From the NCBI GenBank assembly GCA_963699805.1, contig CAVOVH010000002.1, forward strand, positions 186,001 to 250,000: a DNA stretch of 64,000 nucleotides. The letters are read 5' to 3'. This stretch comes from JAGTVG01 sp963699805. Lineage in GTDB: Bacteria > Bacteroidota > Bacteroidia > Cytophagales > Cyclobacteriaceae. The stretch's first letter is position 1, and every line of letters starts with the position of its first letter. Shown here piece by piece: positions 1-7,863 of the stretch. The notes below the pieces were generated by a model, which worked only from the letters and a program-made list of their open reading frames with translations, did no database searches and had not been told where the DNA came from. A program made the position numbers and the translations under genes.

Positions 1-321
1 CTGGGTAATTCAGCCAAATTGCCTATTCTTAGCGCCAATGACAACGTGAGTGGTGACTATCCATCCACCTATTTTGTGGAAAATGGATCGTACCTCAGAC
101 TGAAAAACCTGCAGGTTGGCTATACCATTCCCAATCTGAAAGGTATCAACAGACTGCGTGTCTACGTGCAGGCCACCAACCTGTTCACGATCACCAGTTA
201 CAGTGGATTGGATCCCGAAGTCAATCTCAATGGAGATGGATCAGATGCCAACCTTGGATTGGATGAAGGGTACTATCCAACTGCCCGGCAGTTTATGTTT
301 GGTGTAAATCTGGGACTATAA
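1..321 (+). CDS. SusC/RagA-family TonB-linked outer membrane protein, C-terminal fragment
   Basis: The reading frame is already open at base 1, so this is the last ~106 codons of a gene that begins upstream of the window. The end carries the usual SusC C-terminal strands: a 'YLRLKNLQVGYTIP' segment, 'RVYVQATNLFTIT', 'GLDPEVN', and a final 'QFMFGVNLGL' beta-strand. SusC proteins are TonB-dependent outer-membrane transporters that import glycans or peptides captured by a SusD lipoprotein. A SusD gene follows after only 19 bases, which confirms the pair. The substrate cannot be read from this fragment. Family assignment is firm; the start lies outside the window. Confidence 0.93.
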   Translation: MGNSAKLPILSANDNVSGDYPSTYFVENGSYLRLKNLQVGYTIPNLKGINRLRVYVQATNLFTITSYSGLDPEVNLNGDGSDANLGLDEGYYPTARQFMFGVNLGL

Positions 322-340
322 ACATCGAAAAATTAATATC

Positions 341-2083
341 ATGAAAAAGATAAGTTATATAATAGTTGCCATATTTGCAGGATTTATTTCCTCTTGTAGC
401 GACGAATTTTTAACCAAAGAACCCCTGGGCGTGGTCGGAGAGGCTCAGTTGGCAACCGAAAAGGGTGTCGATGCGCTCCTGATCGCTGCCTATGGACAGA
501 TTGACGGTCTGGGCAGCTCCAACAATGGTACGTGGGCATCTGCCCCTTCCAACTGGATCTATGGAAGCGTTGCTTCCGATGATGCCTATAAAGGAACGGA
601 TAACCTGGACCAGCCACCGGCCACTCAGATCGAGCGGTATATTCATACCCCCTCCACTGAATATTTTAACCAGAAATGGATATCATTATTCGACGGAGTA
701 TCGAGGTGTAATGACGTGATCCGGGTCGCGCAGAAAGCGCTTGATGCCGGTGAGATCAGCGATACAAAATTTGGGGAATACGTGGCTGAAGCCCGTTTCC
801 TGCGCGGTCATTTTATGTTCAATGCCAAGATCATATTCGGCAATCCACCTTACGTGGACGAAACCGTGACGGATTTCTTCTCAGTTGGGAACACCACTGA
901 GGGGGGTGATGTGATCGATGTATGGCCCTTGATCGAAGCTGATTTTCAGGCTGCCATCAATGATCTGCCTGAGGAAAGATCACAGCCTGGCCGTTGTGAC
1001 AAGATGGCCGCCAGGGCTTATCTTGCCAAAACCTATATGCAGCAGGGTGACCTGAGTGCTGCCAAACCCTTGTTGGAAGCCGTACTTGCTGGTGTTCCCG
1101 GAAGATTTGAACTGATGGATTGTTACCATGACAATTTTACCATTGCCGGCAATAACAATAAAGAAAGCATCTGGGAATACCAGGCATCGGTAAATGAACC
1201 CGGTTACGAGAATGGAAATTATGGGGATGTGCTTAACTTCCCTTATGGGGGTGGACCCGGAACCTGCTGTGGTTTCCATCAGCCTTCACAGAATCTGGTG
1301 AATGCGTTCCAGACCAATGGAAGCGGAATTCCCTTACTCGATACTTTCAATGAAACGGATGTGGTCAGTGATCAGGGAATAACTTCCTCACAGCCTTTTA
1401 CGGAACATACCGGCCCGCTGGATCCACGTCTCGACTGGACCGTCGGACGCAGGGGTATCCCCTATCTTGACTGGGGGAATCATCCAGGAAGTGACTGGAT
1501 CCGTGACCAGGCTTACGGCGGACCCTATGCACCGCTCAAGAATGTTTACTATAAGGCAGAAGAAGGATCAGGAACGGCCACCTCCGGATGGACCAGTGGT
1601 GCGACTGCCAATAATGTTCGTTTCATCCGCCTGGCTCATGTGATGCTGTGGAGAGCCGAAGTGGCAGTTGAAGAGAATGATCTGTCTACCGCACTTGATC
1701 TGGTGAACCAGTTAAGGGTAAGAGCCCGTGATGGATGTTATGTACAAGAAGGTGGTGTAAGAGACAATGGAACTCATGCCGATAATGCTGCCAACTATCA
1801 GGTTGAACCATACGCTTCTTTCCCTGATCAAACGTATGCCCGTAAGGCAGTACGGTTTGAATTCCGTATTGAAACGGCAATGGAAGGTACACGATTCTTT
1901 GACCTTGTACGATGGGGTGTTGCCGCCGATGTAATCAATACCTATCTGGCCAAAGAACAAAATCTGCGGGCATATCTCGCTGGGGTATCTTTTCAAGCAG
2001 GTAAGAACGAAGTATATCCAATACCACAAATTCAGATTGACGTATTGGGATCTGATCTGTTGAAACAGAACCCGGGGTATTAA
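341..2083 (+). CDS. SusD/RagB-family nutrient-binding outer membrane lipoprotein
   Basis: The protein has 580 residues and a lipoprotein signal ending at Cys19 ('GFISSCS'), so it should be anchored on the outer-membrane surface. The SusD pattern is clear: an N-terminal TPR-like region ('AEARFLRGHFMFN', 'KMAARAYLAKTYMQQGD') and the C-terminal signature 'RKAVRFEFRIETAMEG' followed by 'FFDLVRWG' and 'YPIPQIQID'. Length is typical for the family. It caps the SusC transporter and binds substrate before import. It follows SusC by 19 bases and is closed by an intrinsic terminator, so the pair probably forms the end of a transcription unit. The ligand is unknown; the sulfotransferase-like and VCBS-repeat lipoproteins downstream give a weak hint of a complex-glycan locus. 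Confidence 0.94.
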   Translation: MKKISYIIVAIFAGFISSCSDEFLTKEPLGVVGEAQLATEKGVDALLIAAYGQIDGLGSSNNGTWASAPSNWIYGSVASDDAYKGTDNLDQPPATQIERYIHTPSTEYFNQKWISLFDGVSRCNDVIRVAQKALDAGEISDTKFGEYVAEARFLRGHFMFNAKIIFGNPPYVDETVTDFFSVGNTTEGGDVIDVWPLIEADFQAAINDLPEERSQPGRCDKMAARAYLAKTYMQQGDLSAAKPLLEAVLAGVPGRFELMDCYHDNFTIAGNNNKESIWEYQASVNEPGYENGNYGDVLNFPYGGGPGTCCGFHQPSQNLVNAFQTNGSGIPLLDTFNETDVVSDQGITSSQPFTEHTGPLDPRLDWTVGRRGIPYLDWGNHPGSDWIRDQAYGGPYAPLKNVYYKAEEGSGTATSGWTSGATANNVRFIRLAHVMLWRAEVAVEENDLSTALDLVNQLRVRARDGCYVQEGGVRDNGTHADNAANYQVEPYASFPDQTYARKAVRFEFRIETAMEGTRFFDLVRWGVAADVINTYLAKEQNLRAYLAGVSFQAGKNEVYPIPQIQIDVLGSDLLKQNPGY

Positions 2084-2106
2084 ATCAATTTTAATAAAAT
2101 AATTAA

Positions 2107-2137
2107 GAGGCTGTCTTAAAAGGCAGCCTCTTTTTTT
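2107..2137 (+). terminator. Rho-independent terminator after susD
   Basis: A 9-bp stem (GAGGCTGTC pairing with GGCAGCCTC, one G-U pair) with a six-base loop is followed directly by seven T residues. It starts 24 bases after the susD stop codon and should end the susC-susD transcript. Confidence 0.85.
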
Positions 2138-2279
2138 ATTTACGCTATATACCCAAGTAAAATCAATATCAATTTGAATCAAGAAACAGGGAATCCATAT
2201 TCCTGGTCAGGGAAAATTTTTGTATTTTTCGGCTTAAAGATAAAATTGCATAATTTTATCGGGATGGATAAATGATCAA

Positions 2280-3626
2280 ATGATGCGATATCCCCTAATT
2301 GAAAGATTTGTTTTGTGGATTTTATTATTTTCATTTTTCTTTTTGATTTTTATATCCTGCAGGACTGATCAGAAGATCGGGATTTTAAAAATAGATACCA
2401 GCAATGCACTGAGGGTGATCATAGAATTCGAAACGCCAGAAGAATCAAGTTGCACCATTAGATACTGGCTTTCCAGTCAACCGTGTGAGGTTTTTGAGAA
2501 AATAACTAAAATTTCCAGACGACACCATGCATCCCTGTTTAATTTAGAACCTGACAGTAATTATGGATTTATCATCCAGGCAAATGAAGACCTGGTTTCT
2601 GATACCCTGTCATTCGGAACAATCGATTATCCAATCCGCGAACCACTGTTCAGTTTAAGCACCGATAGTGGAAATGTTTTTGATGGGTATATCCTGATCA
2701 GAAAAGTGGAATATCCTGCACAACAGCTCATTCTTGACAACAAAGGAGAAATCGTTTGGTATGAGTTGCTGGATTCTGCCGTATCACGTTTTTTTTCATG
2801 GACCGATGCGAATACCATTCTTTCGCTGAATACGGAGGAACATATCCAGGAAATCAATCTGGAAGGCAATGTCCTGTTTGACCTAAGACTGGGGGAAAAA
2901 GGATTCACCAAATCACTGCACCATGAGATCATCAAAGATGAAAAAGGGAATATCATTTCCCTCACCCGAAACATGCAAGTATTTGACCTGACTGAATTCG
3001 GTGGCGTGAAGAATGATACCATATTCGGGGATGGAATCCTGGTGTTGGATTCAACCGGAAACAAGGAATGGGAATGGGATATCTATGAACATGAAGATCC
3101 TTTAAAAGACCCAAACATCGAGCGGATGAAAAAGGACTGGTCACATGCCAATGCGCTGGCCATTGACCTGGATGGAAATTACCTGGTATCCTTCCGGAAT
3201 TTTCACCAGATCTGGAAAATCAATTCCAGCTCGGGAGAAATCATGTGGAAATTAGGACTAAATGGAGATTTTAAACTGGAGGATGAGGCCTTGTTTTACA
3301 GCCAGCATACTGTTTTTAACAACCGGTTCGGTGAGCTGATGTTGTTTGACAACGGATTGCCTGATACACGATCCCGGGCATTGTCTTTCCGGATCGGTCC
3401 GGATGGTGAGGCGGAAATAGGTCGTTACGATGTTGCTCTGCCGCCGAGGCTTTATTCCTTCAAGGAAGGCAGTGCCTATTTGATCGGCGAAGATAAGATC
3501 CTGTTTTGCAGTACCCGGAATAACATCATTGTGGTTACGGATAAACTGGGAAACATTTTGTGGGAGTTGTATTCCCCGGAACCGTTGTACAGGGCCTATT
3601 ATTTGGAGGAAGGAGTTTTTAATTAG
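2280..3626 (+). CDS. Arylsulfotransferase (ASST)-like lipoprotein
   Basis: The protein has 448 residues with a hydrophobic leader and lipobox Cys27 ('LIFISC'). A fibronectin-like N-terminal segment (about 35-115) precedes a beta-propeller-like region with repeats such as 'LILDNKGEIVWYE' and 'AIDLDGNYLVSFRN'. The layout matches PF05935/PF14269 arylsulfotransferases, which move sulfate between phenolic compounds through a sulfo-histidine. Candidate active-site residues are His214/His215 ('LHHEII'), His289 ('WSHANAL'), Arg306 ('SFRN') and His343 ('SQHTVF'), in the order known from E. coli AssT. Two start codons are adjacent (2280 and 2283). It begins about 140 bases after the susD terminator, so it is probably transcribed separately. 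The donor and acceptor are unknown, and some members of this family may not be sulfotransferases. Confidence 0.8.
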   Translation: MMRYPLIERFVLWILLFSFFFLIFISCRTDQKIGILKIDTSNALRVIIEFETPEESSCTIRYWLSSQPCEVFEKITKISRRHHASLFNLEPDSNYGFIIQANEDLVSDTLSFGTIDYPIREPLFSLSTDSGNVFDGYILIRKVEYPAQQLILDNKGEIVWYELLDSAVSRFFSWTDANTILSLNTEEHIQEINLEGNVLFDLRLGEKGFTKSLHHEIIKDEKGNIISLTRNMQVFDLTEFGGVKNDTIFGDGILVLDSTGNKEWEWDIYEHEDPLKDPNIERMKKDWSHANALAIDLDGNYLVSFRNFHQIWKINSSSGEIMWKLGLNGDFKLEDEALFYSQHTVFNNRFGELMLFDNGLPDTRSRALSFRIGPDGEAEIGRYDVALPPRLYSFKEGSAYLIGEDKILFCSTRNNIIVVTDKLGNILWELYSPEPLYRAYYLEEGVFN

Positions 3627-3637
3627 TCTATCTTGAA

Positions 3638-3674
3638 ATATAGATGACATCCCTTTAAGGGATGTCATCTATAT
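3638..3674. repeat. REP palindrome, copy 1
   Basis: A perfect inverted repeat has 18-base arms around a single central T (3656). The inner arms read GATGACATCCCTT / AAGGGATGTCATC, flanked by ATATA / TATAT that also pair. It starts 12 bases after the arylsulfotransferase-like stop codon and could also work as a transcription-end hairpin. The 27-nt core recurs exactly at 4371-4397 and in a diverged form at 59662-59697. Confidence 0.88.
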
Positions 3675-3745
3675 AATTATCAAAGAATATGTTCTGGATT
3701 AATTAAAAGATTTGTAAATTGAGATTCTTATTTCAATTTACAGCT

Positions 3746-4327
3746 ATGTCTCTCAAAAATATTTCTCCTTTTGAAACAGGATGTTATTATCATGTGTTTA
3801 ACCGTGCGGTTGGCAATGAATTATTATTCTATGTTAAGAAAAATTATTTTTATTTCTTAAAAAAATACCGGGAGATCATTTCTGGATATGTGGAAACATA
3901 TGTGTATTGCTTAATTCCCAATCATTTTCACCTATTAATTAAGATACCCGACCATCCGGGATATCCTGAAAAGACTGTAACCGAAAAATTCAGAAGATTT
4001 TTTATATCCTATGCTCAAAGTATCAATAAACAGGAAGCGCGGAGAGGCGGTTTATTTATGCGACCTTTTAAAAGAAAGAAAATTATTTCCGAAGATCAGT
4101 TATCTGCATTGATTTATTATATACATTATAATCCAGTCCATCATGGTCTTGTTAATAATCCTGTGGAATATCGGTGGAGTTCTTATAGGTCACTTATTGG
4201 CTATGAGAACACATATTTGAAAAGAGAAAGTGTGCTGGAATGGTTCGGTGGTTTAGAACAATTCATAAATTCACATATTATTCAAAAAGAACTTGCTGGC
4301 GGTATTGAGAAATTAATCATTGAATGA
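3746..4327 (+). CDS. REP-associated tyrosine transposase (RAYT, IS200-like Y1 family)
   Basis: This 193-residue Y1 transposase has the HUH metal motif 'PNHFHLLIK' (His60 and His62) and a single catalytic tyrosine in 'FFISYAQSINK' (Tyr89). The N-terminus 'YYHVFNRAVGNELLF' and the C-terminal 'YIHYNPVHHGLVNNPVEYRWSSY' are RAYT hallmarks. RAYTs cut single-stranded DNA at REP hairpins and are thought to spread them without mobilising themselves. The ATG at 3746 is preferred over an upstream TTG at 3719, because homology begins near 'ISPFETGCYYHVFNRA'. Palindromes flank it on both sides. Its stop overlaps the longest possible frame of the next gene. Catalytic residues are intact and no frameshift is seen, so the enzyme may be functional. 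Confidence 0.9.
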   Translation: MSLKNISPFETGCYYHVFNRAVGNELLFYVKKNYFYFLKKYREIISGYVETYVYCLIPNHFHLLIKIPDHPGYPEKTVTEKFRRFFISYAQSINKQEARRGGLFMRPFKRKKIISEDQLSALIYYIHYNPVHHGLVNNPVEYRWSSYRSLIGYENTYLKRESVLEWFGGLEQFINSHIIQKELAGGIEKLIIE

Positions 4328-4349
4328 ATGGGAAATAAAGGTTTTAAAT

Positions 4350-7300
4350 ATGAGGAGCAGAAAAAGAGGAGATGACATCCCTTTAAGGGATGTCATCTCT
4401 ATCAATTATCTTTTTTTATTTCTATTAACCTCGTTTTTAACAATCCTGCTTTTTGCCTGTGATTTCAGAACAGATGAAGATCACTACAGGGAATCGGGTT
4501 TATTCAGGTTGATTGATAATCAGAAAGCAAAGATTGATTTTATTAACCAGCTTGATTACACAGGGAAATACAATCCCTATTCTTATCATAATCTTTTTAA
4601 CGGAGCAGGAGTAGGCCTGGGTGATATCAATAATGATGGATTGCTCGATATTTATTTTTGTGGGAACCTCGCTGATAACCGGCTTTACCTGAATAAGGGA
4701 AATATGAAATTTCAAGATATTACACCCAAGGCTGGAGTAAGTTGTCAGAATGAATGGTCAGCCGGGGTTAGTATGGTAGATATAAATGGTGATGGCTGGC
4801 TTGATATTTATGTTTGCCAATCTGGCATTATCTCTTCGCGTGATAGGTACAGTGAATTATTCACACGATATAATGAGCTCTTTATCAATAATGGAGATCT
4901 TACTTTTACTGAAAAGTCTGAAGAATATGGCATCAGTAGTGTGGGACTCTCAACACATGCGACATTTTTTGATTTTGACAAAGATGGTGACCTGGATATG
5001 TACCTGTTGAATAATGCCCTCAGATCATCAAGTGGAAAAGGTCAGGGAGGGGATCAGCGTAATAATCGCGATCCGGATGGTGGGAATAAGTTTTTCCGAA
5101 ATGATGATGATCATTTTACCGATGTAAGTGAAGAAATGGGAATTTATGGGAGTTCCATAGGATTTGGCTTGGGAGTAAGTATCGGCGATATTAACCGGGA
5201 TGGCTGGCTTGATATTTATGTTTCCAATGATTTTTTCGAGAAAGATTATTTATATATCAATGAAAAAGGGAAGACCTTCACAGAAAGGATGGAAGATTAT
5301 TGCAGGGAGATCAGCCTGGGATCCATGGGCTCAGATGTGGCTGATATAAATAACGATGGATATCTGGAAATTATTACCACGGAAATGACTCCTGAACCTG
5401 AGGAACGTTATAAAACCAAGACCCTATTTGAAAGCTGGGATCAATACCAGGTAAAAATTGATCAGGGTTTTTATCATCAATTTTCGAGAAATGTACTTCA
5501 ATTGAACAACAGGAATGATTCCTTCAGCGAGATCGGAAGACTCGCAGGTGTAAGTATGACAGATTGGAGCTGGGGAGCGTTGATTTTTGATATGGATAAT
5601 GACGGTTGGAAAGATGTTTTTGTGGCAAATGGTATTTTTAAGGATCTACTCGACCAGGATTATCTCAATTTATATTCCGATCCGAATGTATTCAGAAATA
5701 TGACCATAAACCGGCGGGACGCCATAATAGCTATGATCGAGGCCATGCCATCTGTACGAATACCAAATTATGCCTTTAAAAATAATAAAGACCTCACTTT
5801 CACCAATGAGGCTGAAAACTGGAGTCTTAATAAACCATCGTTTTCCAATGGGGCTGCCTATGGTGACTTGGACAATGATGGAGATCTGGATCTCGTGATA
5901 AATAATTTGAATATGCCTCCTTTTATTTATCAGAATCTCACTTCTGATTTAAGCGATCAATCCTTTATTTCTCTTAAACTTAAAGGGGATAAAAAGAACT
6001 CCAATGCCATCGGCTCTCAGGTAACCGTATTTTGTGAAGGGGAAATGTTTTATCAGGAGCTAATACCCATGCGGGGTTTTGAATCCACCTCGGATAGCAG
6101 GTTGATTTTCGGACTGGGAGATCATCACCGGGTTGATTCAATCTGGATCAAGTGGCCGGATGATCGTCACTCAAAACTCTATGAACTTAAAGTAAATCAA
6201 CAATTACAAATTGACATTAAAGATGCATTTAGTGGCAGGATTTACTGTAATCTTAAGATGGCAAAACCTTTTTTTCAGGACATAACAGATCAGGGGATCC
6301 TGAAATACAGGCATCAGGAAAATGATTTTATCGATTTTAAGTACAGCCCTTTCATGTTTCAAATGATATCCAATGAGGGTCCTGAAATGGCGGTTGGTGA
6401 TATCAACCAGGATGGCAGGGATGATATGATTATAGGCGGGTCAAAGGATCACTCTACTGAAGTATTCCTGCAATTGACCGGTAAAAAATTTGTAAATAAT
6501 CCAAGTAAAGTTTTGAGTATGGACAGTTTATCAGAAGATTCAGATTGCCTTTTGTTTGATGCGGACAAGGATGGAGATCTTGATCTTTATATTTGCAGTG
6601 GTGGGTTCGAATTTTCACCTGCTACTCGTGAGCTTGCTGATCGACTTTATTTTAACGATGGGAAGGGAAATTTTACCAAGGCAACGCAGGTAGCAGGGAA
6701 TTATAATCTCGAAAGTACTGCCTGTGTAAGCAGTGCAGATTTTGATGGAGATGGCGATCAGGATCTGGCCATCGGGGTTCGTTTAAAATCCACGGCATAC
6801 GGCGTTCCGGCAAATGGATATATATTGGAAAATGATGGAAAAGCTAATTTTACAGACGTAACTTCTCAAAAAGCACCAGGATTGATGAATATCGGGCTTA
6901 TAACAGATATGGAATGGGTGGATATCGATGGGGACAAGGATGAGGATCTGATGGTGGTAGGAGAATATATGCCGATTTCGGTTTTTATTAACAGGAATGG
7001 TAAACTAGAGAACCAAACAGAAAATGCCGGATTAAAAAACACCAGTGGCTGGTGGAAAGTGATTAAAAAAGCCGATATCGATCACGATGGGGATATCGAT
7101 TTTATTGCAGGTAATCATGGATTGAATTCAATATTCAAGGCTTCCCTTGAAACCCCTATTACTTTATATGTGAATGATTTTGACAAAAACGGGACCGTGG
7201 AACAGATTCTATGCAGATATAATGGGGATAAATCATATCCCTTAATATTGAAGCATGATTTGATCAGTCAGATCCCATATCTCAAGGACAGATTTCCGGA

Positions 7301-7754
7301 CTACGAAAGTTATAAGGATCAAACCATGGAAGATATCTTCAGCCAGGAGCAGATTATGGGATCAATTAAAAAAGAGGTAGTGAATTTATCGAGTTCCGTA
7401 ATTATCAATCAGGGTGATGGTTCATTTAGTATCAAACCATTACCGATTGAGGCCCAATTCACCCCGATCTATTCCATACATGTGATGGATATTGATGAGG
7501 ATGGGAACCCGGATTTACTATTGGGGGGAAATCAATACAAGGCAAAGCCAGAAGTTGGAATAAATGATGGAAGTTATGGAATTACTTTAATGGGTGATGG
7601 AGAAGGGGAATTTAAAACTTTGGATTACCGGGAATCAGGCTTTTTCATCAAAGGTCAAGTACGGGATATCAAAGAAATCATGATAGATGGGAAAGTTTAT
7701 ATTTTTGTTGGAATAAATGATGATCATTTAAAAATTTTCCTAAAAAATGGCTGA
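4350..7754 (+). CDS. VCBS/FG-GAP repeat lipoprotein with ASPIC/UnbV domain (CRTAC-like), paralog 1
   Basis: The protein has about 1134 residues. A hydrophobic leader ends in a lipobox-like 'TILLFACDF'. At least 13 calcium-loop motifs of the type D-x-N/D-x-D-G-x-x-D follow (for example 'DINNDGLLDIYF', 'DFDKDGDLDMYL', 'DLDNDGDLDLVI'), typical of FG-GAP/VCBS beta-propellers. An ASPIC/UnbV-type segment lies mid-protein ('GSQVTVFCEGEMFYQE', 'LIFGLGDHHRVDSIWIKWP'). Such proteins are often encoded beside SusC/SusD, but their role is unknown; glycan or surface binding is likely. The ATG at 4350 has an AAAGG eight bases upstream; a longer start at 4320 would overlap the transposase. Either start places the REP palindrome inside the coding region, giving an unusually long hydrophilic stretch before the membrane anchor. 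A close paralog follows. Confidence 0.88.
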   Translation: MRSRKRGDDIPLRDVISINYLFLFLLTSFLTILLFACDFRTDEDHYRESGLFRLIDNQKAKIDFINQLDYTGKYNPYSYHNLFNGAGVGLGDINNDGLLDIYFCGNLADNRLYLNKGNMKFQDITPKAGVSCQNEWSAGVSMVDINGDGWLDIYVCQSGIISSRDRYSELFTRYNELFINNGDLTFTEKSEEYGISSVGLSTHATFFDFDKDGDLDMYLLNNALRSSSGKGQGGDQRNNRDPDGGNKFFRNDDDHFTDVSEEMGIYGSSIGFGLGVSIGDINRDGWLDIYVSNDFFEKDYLYINEKGKTFTERMEDYCREISLGSMGSDVADINNDGYLEIITTEMTPEPEERYKTKTLFESWDQYQVKIDQGFYHQFSRNVLQLNNRNDSFSEIGRLAGVSMTDWSWGALIFDMDNDGWKDVFVANGIFKDLLDQDYLNLYSDPNVFRNMTINRRDAIIAMIEAMPSVRIPNYAFKNNKDLTFTNEAENWSLNKPSFSNGAAYGDLDNDGDLDLVINNLNMPPFIYQNLTSDLSDQSFISLKLKGDKKNSNAIGSQVTVFCEGEMFYQELIPMRGFESTSDSRLIFGLGDHHRVDSIWIKWPDDRHSKLYELKVNQQLQIDIKDAFSGRIYCNLKMAKPFFQDITDQGILKYRHQENDFIDFKYSPFMFQMISNEGPEMAVGDINQDGRDDMIIGGSKDHSTEVFLQLTGKKFVNNPSKVLSMDSLSEDSDCLLFDADKDGDLDLYICSGGFEFSPATRELADRLYFNDGKGNFTKATQVAGNYNLESTACVSSADFDGDGDQDLAIGVRLKSTAYGVPANGYILENDGKANFTDVTSQKAPGLMNIGLITDMEWVDIDGDKDEDLMVVGEYMPISVFINRNGKLENQTENAGLKNTSGWWKVIKKADIDHDGDIDFIAGNHGLNSIFKASLETPITLYVNDFDKNGTVEQILCRYNGDKSYPLILKHDLISQIPYLKDRFPDYESYKDQTMEDIFSQEQIMGSIKKEVVNLSSSVIINQGDGSFSIKPLPIEAQFTPIYSIHVMDIDEDGNPDLLLGGNQYKAKPEVGINDGSYGITLMGDGEGEFKTLDYRESGFFIKGQVRDIKEIMIDGKVYIFVGINDDHLKIFLKNG
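4369..4399. repeat. REP palindrome, copy 2 (inside the 5' end of the next gene)
   Basis: A perfect inverted repeat has 15-base arms around central T 4384. The 27-nt core matches copy 1 base for base, but the outer pairs differ (GA/TC instead of ATA/TAT) and still pair. It lies 42 bases after the transposase stop and within the open frame of the downstream VCBS-repeat lipoprotein, where it encodes part of the leader. Confidence 0.87.
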
Positions 7755-7863
7755 ACAGCATATTATTTATTTTAATTATAAATTGAGTATCTGATCGTGT
7801 GAAAGAATTTATTAAATACTTTTTTTAAAGTAGAACTTGTTTACGTTGATTAGAAATAAATTA

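Larger units (their letters stand above)
3638..4399 (+). mobile_element. REP-flanked RAYT unit (transposase plus two palindromes)
   Basis: A 762-bp unit consists of a Y1/HUH transposase gene bracketed by two palindromes with an identical 27-nt core (3643-3669 and 4371-4397). This is the classic arrangement of a REP-associated tyrosine transposase with its own REP sequences. It sits between the arylsulfotransferase-like gene and the first VCBS-repeat lipoprotein gene. No TnpB-like partner and no longer terminal repeats are visible, so this is not a full IS200/IS605 element. Confidence 0.75.

Noticed and set aside
3638..4399. Complete IS200/IS605 insertion sequence
   Set aside because: There is no TnpB gene, and the protein has RAYT-specific features with symmetric REP palindromes on both sides.
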